Source: Verrucomicrobiia bacterium (GTDB lineage: Bacteria; Verrucomicrobiota; Verrucomicrobiia; Opitutales; Opitutaceae). Taken from it: a DNA stretch of 5,326 nucleotides. The position numbers and the translations under genes are program-made. The notes under the pieces were generated by a model. The model was given only the letters and a program-made list of their open reading frames with translations. It did no database searches and was not told where the DNA came from. The DNA lies in NCBI GenBank assembly GCA_030424825.1, contig JAUHWE010000374.1, forward strand, positions 1-5,326, read 5' to 3'. How positions within the stretch are numbered: position 1 is the stretch's first letter; every line of letters begins with the position of its first letter. Of the stretch, positions 1 through 5,326 are shown in pieces.

Positions 1-1460
1 TTGACGAAGTAGGTCCCGTTGTCGTACTGGAAGCCTAGCTCCACATTCTCCGACCATTCGCCATCCATGCTGGCATGGTTCGTAACGCCCCCTTCGTTCG
101 CGGTGATAAGATCGATGGGAGTCACGCCCCTGAACCCAGCGCTGTAGCTTAGATTCAAATCGAAATAATCCGTAGCGGAGAAACTAATACCCGCATTGGG
201 ACTGAAACCGCTGTTGGTAAAATTCTGTCCGTCCTTGTCCGTATAGTCGTACTCATCCCAACGAAGTCCAAATGACGCTTGAACCTTATCACTAACCTGC
301 CAGTCGTCCTGGATGAAGAACCCCAGTATGTCTATCGTTTCGTCCGGAATCGTTTCGTAGACGAGCGGGAACGGCAGGAAACCATTGGTGGAGCCTTTGC
401 CGACGAACGACGCCGTGTCATCCCGGTAGTTTAGACCGTAAGCGAGGCTGTGACTGCCTAGAGTCGAATGATTGCGGATATCGAGGCCTTTGCTTTCGTA
501 GCCCATCTCATACTGCGTCGGACGGTCGATCACAAAGTCCGAGTAGAACACCGTGGTCTCCAGATCGAGGTTCTGATCATCGGAGAGGAAATTGTAGTCA
601 AAGGTAGCAGTCTTCCGTCCAATATCCATGAATACTGGAACATTAAAGGCTACTGGATGAGGAAACTCGCCGTAGAAGTTCGGACGATGCCGAAAGGTGC
701 CTTCATCGGAAGTCTCCTCGAACGAAAATCCGAAACTGTGACGTGAGTCCATGATCCCGTCTAATCCAAGGAAAGCCCGACTGGTTTCATGGCCAGTGTA
801 CTCGATCGTTCTTCCATCCCCGTCGTCATAGTCCTCTGAATCAGAGAATGTGTATGCTGCAATGGCGTTGATTCGCTCAGAAAGCTGACCGAATAAAGCC
901 CCGGTCAGTTTAATTTGATCACCGTTCGTCCCAAAACTTGCTTTAGCCAGCCCTCCAGAGGTTTGACCGTCGCTAAGAAAGTCGCTCGCGCTTTTCGTTT
1001 GAAAGCGGATCGCACCGGCGAGGGCCCCCGGACCTGCAGTAGCAGCTCCGGTACCCGGTTCGGCTTCAACGTATTTGAGTAGTTCTGGCTCAATCGAATA
1101 TTGACCATGGTGATGAGAGAGGTAGCCCGCTTGCGTGGCTCCATCGATAGACACATTGAGCATCTTGTCTTCGATACCCCTGACGTATATTTTCTGGGCG
1201 GCGGCTATGCCACCTCCTACCATAATAGAAGGGTCCCGGTCAAAAATGTCCGAGAGACTATCGGCCTGTAGTCGGTCAAGATCCTTATCCGAGATGTGTA
1301 CAATTTTCTGGGAACCGAATGCGTAAACCTCCCCCGTAACCACAAATGGGGCGAGGTCGATCATTTCAGAATCCTCCTGCGACGCTAGTGCCAGAAACTG
1401 AGTCACACTACATCCCAGTGTTAGAATGGCGATTCGTTTAAGAACGTTTAGAATTTTCAT
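1..1460 (-). CDS. TonB-dependent outer-membrane receptor, N-terminal part (3' end beyond window)
   Basis: An open frame runs from ATG at 1460 leftwards to the window edge without a stop, giving 486 codons. An in-frame TAG 21 nt upstream limits the start; no strong Shine-Dalgarno is visible. Residues 1-26 form a signal peptide with an A-L-A cleavage site (24-26). Next come LAPFVV (36-41), a candidate TonB box, and then a plug domain at about 50-156 with IYVRG, LNVSIDGA, EPELLK and GPGALAGAIRF. The rest is beta-barrel, including GFFIQDDWQ (about 381), FSPNAGISF (about 416) and GFRG (about 440). The role is TonB/ExbB/ExbD-driven import of a chelate across the outer membrane; the substrate is unknown. 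It is a paralogue of the receptor at 3053-5077: I count 53 identities over 81 plug residues (76-156). Compared with that protein, about 200 C-terminal residues lie outside the window. Its neighbour, a PepSY reductase-like protein, suggests iron. It probably has its own promoter with the conserved element at 1517-1555. Confidence 0.93.
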   Translation of the reverse strand, partial: MKILNVLKRIAILTLGCSVTQFLALASQEDSEMIDLAPFVVTGEVYAFGSQKIVHISDKDLDRLQADSLSDIFDRDPSIMVGGGIAAAQKIYVRGIEDKMLNVSIDGATQAGYLSHHHGQYSIEPELLKYVEAEPGTGAATAGPGALAGAIRFQTKSASDFLSDGQTSGGLAKASFGTNGDQIKLTGALFGQLSERINAIAAYTFSDSEDYDDGDGRTIEYTGHETSRAFLGLDGIMDSRHSFGFSFEETSDEGTFRHRPNFYGEFPHPVAFNVPVFMDIGRKTATFDYNFLSDDQNLDLETTVFYSDFVIDRPTQYEMGYESKGLDIRNHSTLGSHSLAYGLNYRDDTASFVGKGSTNGFLPFPLVYETIPDETIDILGFFIQDDWQVSDKVQASFGLRWDEYDYTDKDGQNFTNSGFSPNAGISFSATDYFDLNLSYSAGFRGVTPIDLITANEGGVTNHASMDGEWSENVELGFQYDNGTYFV

Positions 1461-1491
1461 GCTCGTAATTGCAGATTGCTAGGTAGCCTGG

Positions 1492-1497
1492 ATTATT
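1492..1497 (-). promoter_or_regulatory. Candidate -10 hexamer for the left TonB receptor gene
   Basis: The minus strand reads AATAAT here, five of six matches to TATAAT. It lies 19 nt downstream of the conserved 39-bp element and about 32 nt before the ATG. A 17-nt spacer would put the -35 at the edge of the element, where no good TTGACA is seen; this fits an activator-dependent promoter. The equivalent place upstream of the other receptor (5105-5110) also has a -10-like hexamer. This is a prediction from position and sequence only. Confidence 0.35.
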
Positions 1498-1516
1498 GAG
1501 AAAAGCATTGGATATC

Positions 1517-1555
1517 TCCACCCCGAGCGGGATAAAAAGCACTCCGAGAGGGATT
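1517..1555 (-). promoter_or_regulatory. Conserved 39-bp upstream element, copy A (tandem 15-bp repeats)
   Basis: This block is identical at 36 of 39 positions to 5131-5169, without gaps. It lies 57 bp from the start of its receptor gene; copy B lies 54 bp from its own. Inside are two 15-bp direct repeats whose starts are 21 bp (two helical turns) apart: 1540-1554, minus-strand ATCCCTCTCGGAGTG, and 1519-1533, ATCCCGCTCGGGGTG, joined by CTTTTT. The second has a small dyad, CCCG-AG-CGGG on the plus strand. The flanks of the two copies show no clear similarity, so selection on the element is likely. I read it as a binding site for a shared regulator next to the -35 region. It does not resemble the Fur box consensus. 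A structured leader RNA is less likely but not excluded. Confidence 0.6.
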
Positions 1556-1644
1556 ATCTATATCAAGTAGGCAGACATAGACCTCGACAACAAAGCCGTT
1601 CATAATTGCAAACTTTCGGGGACTTAGCTTAAGGAAAAGACAAC

Positions 1645-2802
1645 TCACCGACGGCGGCTTCCGAAGAAGCGGCGGTAGCTGAGGGCAAAGCCGGTGTAGA
1701 CAAGAAACAGAGATCCGGCAGTGAAGACGGACGCGACAATTTTACCCCAAATCCCGAAGCCAGCACCCGTATGGATGAAGCGGGTCCAGACGCGCGCCCG
1801 GAGTCCGGGGCTGCGATCCTGGAACGCGACTATTTGTAAAATCTCCCCAGTATACGGATCGACCTCAACTGGGGCCCACGCGCGACTTGGCATGTAGTCC
1901 GGCCGTACTAGGTCCAGTTTCAGTGGAGGGGCAATCTCGTCTTCAGCAAGCGGCTCGGGGAGATGGATACCAATGCTCACCCAGTCCGCATACTGAATCC
2001 GCGTAGACTGAATCGCTTCGTTGTAAGGCAAAAGACGGGCATCGGCGGCGGGTTCCGGAGTTCGGGCAGGTTCGACGGCCATCATCCCGAAGTTGCGCGA
2101 CTTAGGCGGCTCTTCCCCGAAGAGAAGAAAGGGAACCTTGTGCCCCCATTCATAGGAAATCACCACAGCGGTGGCGGAAAGAATGAACAATCCCGGAAGA
2201 CTCCAAATTCCAAATACATTGTGCCAGTTCCAGTCGCGAGCGCGTTTTGTCGCCTTTCGATCGAGTAAAAGCGATTTCTTGACAATACGCCACTTTGCGA
2301 CTCGTGGGATCCAAATGTAGAGACCCGTCACGCAAAGCAGCAGAAACGCTAGATTAGCGGCTCCGTTGATGTATCTGCCGATGAGCCAGGTGTTCTCGCC
2401 ATAAAGACCGAAGAACCGATGCAGCACCTCGAGTACGTGGATAATGTCGTGCGCGCCCTCAGCCTTGGTTTCCGCCATCGAACCTGTGTAGGGATCGACG
2501 TAGAGCGGGTTTCCGTATCCCACCATGAACTGATAGGCGGTCCTTGAGTTTCTCGGGATGATAATGTAGTCCGCAGGGAAATCTGGTCGCTCCGTACGCA
2601 CTCTTTTGATGAGCTCCTCCAAACGCATGGGTTCACCGTTCTCGGGGACCTCGACGCGGGCGAGATCGCGGTCGATCCAATCCAGAATCTCCTCTTCGAA
2701 TGCGATGGCGATACCTGTTATTGACATAACGGCAACAACGATTCCCGCCACGAGACCTGAAATCAAATGTATCCAAAATATGATTTTTCGAAAGAGCATC
2801 AT
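1645..2802 (-). CDS. PepSY-associated TM protein, siderophore/ferric reductase-like
   Basis: This complete 385-aa inner-membrane protein fits the PepSY_TM family (PiuB/FoxB/FpvG type). Four hydrophobic segments are visible, at about 8-34, 146-166, 196-217 and 342-365. Two periplasmic PepSY-like regions, about 57-112 and 250-322, each end in the same VDPYTG motif (102-107 and 314-319). Histidines typical of the family sit near the helices: H12 in helix 1, H118/H122/H128 before helix 2, H194 in WNWHN before helix 3, and H334 in FIHTG before helix 4. FoxB and relatives bind haem through such histidines and reduce ferric siderophores so that iron is released; this role is inferred here from family and context. 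The protein ends in basic FFGSRRR, probably cytoplasmic. Start: ATGATG at 2802/2799 with only a weak AAGA upstream. It lies between two TonB receptor genes on the same strand, 250 bp after one and 184 bp before the other. It has no copy of the 39-bp element of its own, so it may be transcribed with the receptor upstream. Confidence 0.88.
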   Translation of the reverse strand: MMLFRKIIFWIHLISGLVAGIVVAVMSITGIAIAFEEEILDWIDRDLARVEVPENGEPMRLEELIKRVRTERPDFPADYIIIPRNSRTAYQFMVGYGNPLYVDPYTGSMAETKAEGAHDIIHVLEVLHRFFGLYGENTWLIGRYINGAANLAFLLLCVTGLYIWIPRVAKWRIVKKSLLLDRKATKRARDWNWHNVFGIWSLPGLFILSATAVVISYEWGHKVPFLLFGEEPPKSRNFGMMAVEPARTPEPAADARLLPYNEAIQSTRIQYADWVSIGIHLPEPLAEDEIAPPLKLDLVRPDYMPSRAWAPVEVDPYTGEILQIVAFQDRSPGLRARVWTRFIHTGAGFGIWGKIVASVFTAGSLFLVYTGFALSYRRFFGSRRR

Positions 2803-2826
2803 TCTAATGCGATCTTTTGCAAGGCA

Positions 2827-2876
2827 GGTAGCGTGCGCTAGCGATATTCCGCCATTCCCGAAGATCGCCCGCTACC
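2827..2876. repeat. Imperfect palindrome with GGTAGCG ends (REP-like)
   Basis: The 50-bp block starts with GGTAGCG and ends with CGCTACC. The outer 7 bp pair perfectly, followed by one mismatch and three more pairs (GCG/CGC); an inner GCGAT/ATCGC pairing is an alternative. GTAG at the foot of an imperfect hairpin is typical of REP elements linked to RAYT transposases. No RAYT gene is in view, so family membership is a guess. It sits 25 bp upstream of the PepSY gene start, where it could affect the leader of that mRNA. Confidence 0.4.
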
Positions 2877-3006
2877 ATTCTCCAACTCATAACTATCGGC
2901 AAGTTTCTTCCCCTTTGAGAGCGCATTTCGTTCCTTCCAATTCCCTAGCGGCGACAGAGGAGTGTTTTGCTCCACTGCACAATGTCCCGCAAACGCGGGC
3001 GACCCA

Positions 3007-3043
3007 GCGGGTGGGGGCAAAGCGAATGCTTTGCCCTACCCGC
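3007..3043. repeat. Strong hairpin just after the TonB receptor stop codon (terminator-like, no T-tract)
   Basis: A perfect 9-bp stem, GGGCAAAGC with GCTTTGCCC, closes a 4-nt GAAT loop at 3015-3036. After a small internal loop, GCGGGT (3007-3012) pairs with ACCCGC (3038-3043). On the minus strand it begins 9 nt after the receptor's TAG, a position suited to 3'-end protection, attenuation or termination, but no run of T follows it. On that strand the stem is preceded by GTAG, again REP-like. A second small hairpin, CCCGC-AAAC-GCGGG, follows at 2986-2999. Between 2877 and 2985 I see no gene or other clear signal. Confidence 0.5.
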
Positions 3044-3052
3044 AGCACACTA

Positions 3053-5077
3053 CTAGAATTTCAAGGTAGCTGAAAGCCGGATGTCGCGGCCCGGTTCGTA
3101 GGCGCCAATGATCGACTCGTAGAACTCGATATGCGAATAATCTTCCATGCTTCCATGGTTACGATACAGTTTGTCGAACACATTCTTGACAGTGAGATTG
3201 AAGGTCAGGTAGTCGGAAAACTCGGGTGCCCACCGCAGATAAAAATCGTGGGTGCTATACCCTGGCTTGTCGATAAACTCGTTCTGGAAGTCAGTAGGGA
3301 TGGAGACCGCAATGTCGTCGATGCCCTCCACCAGACGAATATTCCATCCTAGGTCCAGACGCTCTGTGGCCTGCCAGAACGCGTCCAGAACCCATGTGTT
3401 ACCAATACTCGCAGCTACGGAACCGTATTGATAGCGCGTCGCGAGGTGGTCGTTGACCATAGTATCCGAGTTGTCATAGAGAAGGCTGACGTTGTAGTTT
3501 TCCCCGCTGTAGCTCACTCGCGAGTAAAAGCCCTCCGTTTCCAGCTCACCCAGATTGGTGTAGAAGTTGCCCCATGGCACGGCCCGCATCGCGTTCGCCT
3601 CCGATTCGACCGTATTGACAATGATATCGTCGATGGTGTTTCTGAATACACCCAATTCGAACGAAAGGCCGTCCCGGCTATAGCTGAAACTAATCTCGTC
3701 ATTGCGAGCCGACTCTCCTACGAGGTTGGCGTCGTTTTGGGAACCGGCGCTTCCTTCCCAGAACCAGAGTTTGAAGGCGTCGTTGATTTCCGGGCCTCGA
3801 TAGGCATTGGCGCTGCCCGCCCGCAGAGTGAACTCCGGCGTGAACTCGTAGGTAAGTCCAATATTGGGGCTAAAATCATCGCTCGAGAACGACTGGCTGT
3901 TCAGGTCGAACAGATTGTACTCGTCGAACCGCGCTCCCAATGTAAGGACTAACGAATCCGTTGCCTGAATACGATCTTGAACAAAAAATCCACGCACATC
4001 CGCGTCCTCCTGACCGTCCAAGGCTCCCCCTAAAGCGCCCGCCATGATCTCGTCTTCTCGATAGTCGAATCCATAAGTCAGCTCGTGGATGTCAAAATTC
4101 TGCGTATTGGCCAAGTAGAACTGCCTGCTTTCGATATTGCCCATGTAAGGATCCTCAGCGCCCTGACGAATCTCTCCCTCCGTAACACTGAAACGGGTGG
4201 CGAGATTGAGCCAGTCTTGCTCGGGAGAATTGAAGGTGTAGCCGAGCACTCCCGTGCTGCGTTCCGATTCCAAGTAGATCAGCGGATTGGGGCCGCTGAC
4301 AAAGGACCACTCCGGGCGGCGCAAGTGCAGGCCCTTTTCCGTGATGTTCTCGAAGCTCATCTCCACACGCTGTCCGTGTCCCAAATCGCCAGTGACCTTA
4401 CCGAAAAGCACGTCCAAGTCGCTGTTGGAACCCGGCGACGCATTGCCATTGGCATCCTCCAAATCGTCGTGCTCGGATTTGACGTAACTGAAAAGCCCGC
4501 CCCAGTTCTCATTTAAACGGCCGAAAACATTCCCGCTAGCCTTGTAGCCTTCAGTATTGCTGTAGTAGCCGTACTTGAAGAGTCCCCCGATTTCCTGGCC
4601 TCGCCGGAGAAGATCTTCCGGGTCCTTGGTGACAAAGCGGACCGCGCCTCCTAGAGCGCCGGGGCCATCAGTTGCATTGCCGATGCCCGCCTGAATCTCG
4701 ACGCTTTTGAGCAGTTCCGGCTCCAACAGGTTTCGTCCGAGATGGTGGAAAAGGGCCCCCGACTGAGCGGCCCCATCGACACTCACATTGAGCATGGCTT
4801 CTCCAATGCTCCGCACATAGATCTTCTGGGCGACGGCGGTAGATCCTCCGACAGTAATACTCGGATCGAGTGAGAGAGCGTCCTCCAAGTCAGACGCTTG
4901 TCTCTGGGCGAGGTCGCGTTCCGTAATCTCGAGCACCTTGCGTGTTCCGTCGCTAGAAACCGAGAACGGGGCGAGGCTGATGGCCTCGTCGTCGTACTGA
5001 GCGAGGATCGAGAAACTCGAGAGTACCGCGAGCGATGTAGTGCTGACGTATCTGGATAGGTTTTTTTTCATTATCAT
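3053..5077 (-). CDS. TonB-dependent outer-membrane receptor, complete
   Basis: The 674-aa product has a normal length for the family. Residues 1-26 form a signal peptide (KK near the start, hydrophobic core, cleavage probably after ILA). LAPFSV (35-40) is a candidate TonB box. The plug at about 46-155 contains IYVRS, LNVSVDGA, HHLGR (111-115), EPELLK and GPGALGGAVRF. The remainder is a 22-strand-type barrel with GFFVQDRIQ (about 364), FSPNIGLTY (about 400), YRGPEIND (about 425), KNVFDKLYRNH (about 634) and a C-terminal LKF ending in Phe, the usual signal for barrel insertion. The inferred function is import of a metal chelate using TonB energy; the ligand cannot be named. It is a paralogue of the receptor at 1-1460, and the PepSY reductase-like gene follows. 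Two ATGs, at 5077 and 5071, could start it; the Shine-Dalgarno spacing favours 5071 (672 aa). The conserved 39-bp element lies upstream. Confidence 0.96.
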   Translation of the reverse strand: MIMKKNLSRYVSTTSLAVLSSFSILAQYDDEAISLAPFSVSSDGTRKVLEITERDLAQRQASDLEDALSLDPSITVGGSTAVAQKIYVRSIGEAMLNVSVDGAAQSGALFHHLGRNLLEPELLKSVEIQAGIGNATDGPGALGGAVRFVTKDPEDLLRRGQEIGGLFKYGYYSNTEGYKASGNVFGRLNENWGGLFSYVKSEHDDLEDANGNASPGSNSDLDVLFGKVTGDLGHGQRVEMSFENITEKGLHLRRPEWSFVSGPNPLIYLESERSTGVLGYTFNSPEQDWLNLATRFSVTEGEIRQGAEDPYMGNIESRQFYLANTQNFDIHELTYGFDYREDEIMAGALGGALDGQEDADVRGFFVQDRIQATDSLVLTLGARFDEYNLFDLNSQSFSSDDFSPNIGLTYEFTPEFTLRAGSANAYRGPEINDAFKLWFWEGSAGSQNDANLVGESARNDEISFSYSRDGLSFELGVFRNTIDDIIVNTVESEANAMRAVPWGNFYTNLGELETEGFYSRVSYSGENYNVSLLYDNSDTMVNDHLATRYQYGSVAASIGNTWVLDAFWQATERLDLGWNIRLVEGIDDIAVSIPTDFQNEFIDKPGYSTHDFYLRWAPEFSDYLTFNLTVKNVFDKLYRNHGSMEDYSHIEFYESIIGAYEPGRDIRLSATLKF

Positions 5078-5079
5078 TG

Positions 5080-5083
5080 ACCT
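5080..5083 (-). promoter_or_regulatory. Shine-Dalgarno-like AGGT bearing on the receptor start
   Basis: The minus strand reads AGGT only 2 nt before the ATG at 5077 but 8 nt before the in-frame ATG at 5071. Normal spacing therefore favours the second ATG, which gives the basic start MKKN. The core is short, so this is weak support. Confidence 0.4.
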
Positions 5084-5104
5084 AGAACATTTTCGAAGGA
5101 TTCA

Positions 5105-5110
5105 AGTATC
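5105..5110 (-). promoter_or_regulatory. Candidate extended -10 for the complete TonB receptor gene
   Basis: The minus strand reads TGCGATACT, i.e. an extended-10 TG plus GATACT (4 of 6 matches to TATAAT), 20 nt downstream of the conserved element and 28 nt before the ATG at 5077. The -35 position has no good match. The spacing matches that at 1492-1497 to within 1 nt, which is the main support. Confidence 0.33.
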
Positions 5111-5130
5111 GCAAAAATACGTCTCACTCT

Positions 5131-5169
5131 TCCACCCCGCGCGGGATAAAAACCGCTCCGAGAGGGATT
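5131..5169 (-). promoter_or_regulatory. Conserved 39-bp upstream element, copy B (tandem 15-bp repeats)
   Basis: This is the second copy of the element at 1517-1555, with three substitutions and no indel. The 15-bp repeats are at 5154-5168 (minus-strand ATCCCTCTCGGAGCG) and 5133-5147 (ATCCCGCGCGGGGTG), again with starts 21 bp apart. In this copy the gene-proximal repeat contains a perfect 10-bp palindrome, CCCGCGCGGG. Upstream on the minus strand is an AT-rich stretch, TATATTAAA; copy A has TATAGATA there. The shared spacing to both receptor genes suggests co-regulation by one DNA-binding protein, which is not encoded in this window. Confidence 0.6.
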
Positions 5170-5265
5170 TTAATATAGGGAGACAATCGACTAGAAGGGA
5201 TTGAAACGGCTTCTCGACTTTCCTTTAATCGTTCACTCTTCGGAGTGGGCCAAGCAATTGAGTGA

Positions 5266-5326
5266 TCAGCTATTGTAGTGAATCATCAGGATGAAAATGA
5301 GCAGCAGTAAGAGCGGTCCTCCGAGA
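5266..5326 (-). CDS. Possible 3' end of a membrane-protein gene (5' part beyond window)
   Basis: Reading left from the window edge, 19 codons end at TGA (5266-5268). The peptide is LGGPLLLLLIFILMIHYNS, a near-perfect transmembrane stretch with a short polar tail. The leucines use several different codons, as real coding sequence usually does. It has the same strand as the other genes and ends 188 bp before the next start, much like the 184 bp between the PepSY gene and its downstream receptor. It is too short to assign a family. A competing plus-strand reading exists: an ATG at 5291, followed by 11 codons open to the edge. Confidence 0.4.
   Translation of the reverse strand, partial: LGGPLLLLLIFILMIHYNS

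Noticed and set aside
468..746. Plus-strand open frame inside the left receptor gene
   Set aside because: It lies antisense to a well-supported receptor frame, resembles no family I know and has no ribosome binding site. The same applies to the other antisense frames at 1135-1326, 1963-2268, 2606-3073, 3131-3352, 3428-3952, 4085-4516 and 4287-4487.
905..1156. Minus-strand 83-codon frame overlapping the left receptor gene
   Set aside because: It is an out-of-frame shadow of the receptor plug and contains none of its motifs. The frames at 2150-2335, 2349-2636 and 3514-3702 are likewise shadows of the PepSY and receptor genes.
1408..1416. Cysteine 17 in the left receptor's signal peptide as a lipoprotein site
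   Set aside because: The residues before it (T-L-G) do not fit a lipobox well, and a better A-L-A signal peptidase I site follows at 24-26, as expected for a TonB receptor.
1461..1644. Rho-independent terminator after the PepSY gene
   Set aside because: Only a 4-bp stem (CTTA-AGC-TAAG) is visible shortly after the stop, with no T-run, so transcription into the left receptor gene remains possible.
2838..3020. 60-codon minus-strand frame in the gap between receptor and PepSY genes
   Set aside because: It reads through the inverted repeats, has no convincing ribosome binding site and gives a low-complexity polar peptide. It is more likely chance translation of a repeat region.
5187..5201. Possible third copy of the 15-bp repeat upstream of copy B
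   Set aside because: Only about 7 of 15 positions match, mostly the GGGAT end, and nothing comparable is seen upstream of copy A.
5234..5247. CACTC-TTCG-GAGTG hairpin as terminator of the right-edge gene
   Set aside because: The stem is only 5 bp and no T-tract follows on the minus strand, so it cannot be called with any confidence.

Overview
The window carries genes on the minus strand only and looks like part of an iron-acquisition (or similar metal-chelate) island from a Gram-negative bacterium. The likely source is the Verrucomicrobiota class Opitutae. I infer this from the two outer-membrane receptors, which each have an L-A-P-F-x-V segment just after the signal peptide, a pattern I associate with TonB receptors of that group. 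The lineage call is an inference and not a proof.

Layout in the direction of transcription (right to left): (1) at the right edge, 5266-5326, a possible 3' end of a membrane-protein gene with a very hydrophobic C-terminus; (2) a 188-bp gap with a promoter-like region and a conserved 39-bp element (5131-5169); (3) a complete TonB-dependent receptor, 3053-5077; (4) a 250-bp gap with several inverted repeats (2827-2876, 2986-2999, 3007-3043) and no gene; (5) a complete four-helix PepSY-type inner-membrane protein, 1645-2802, resembling siderophore reductases of the FoxB/FpvG/PiuB type; (6) a 184-bp gap holding a second copy of the 39-bp element (1517-1555); (7) the N-terminal 486 codons of a second, paralogous TonB-dependent receptor, which runs off the left edge.

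Working model: the two related receptors import ferric chelates (siderophore or haem; the substrate cannot be read from sequence) through the outer membrane, and the PepSY protein reduces the metal at the inner membrane to release it. The element upstream of both receptors is 36/39 identical. It lies 54-57 bp from each start codon, inside flanks that otherwise do not match. It consists of two 15-bp direct repeats spaced 21 bp apart, placed just upstream of a -10-like hexamer in both cases. That is what a shared activator or regulator site would look like, and it is the most interesting signal here. I see no phage, CRISPR, tRNA, rRNA or transposase gene. Nothing in the window forces the conclusion that it holds a wholly new system.
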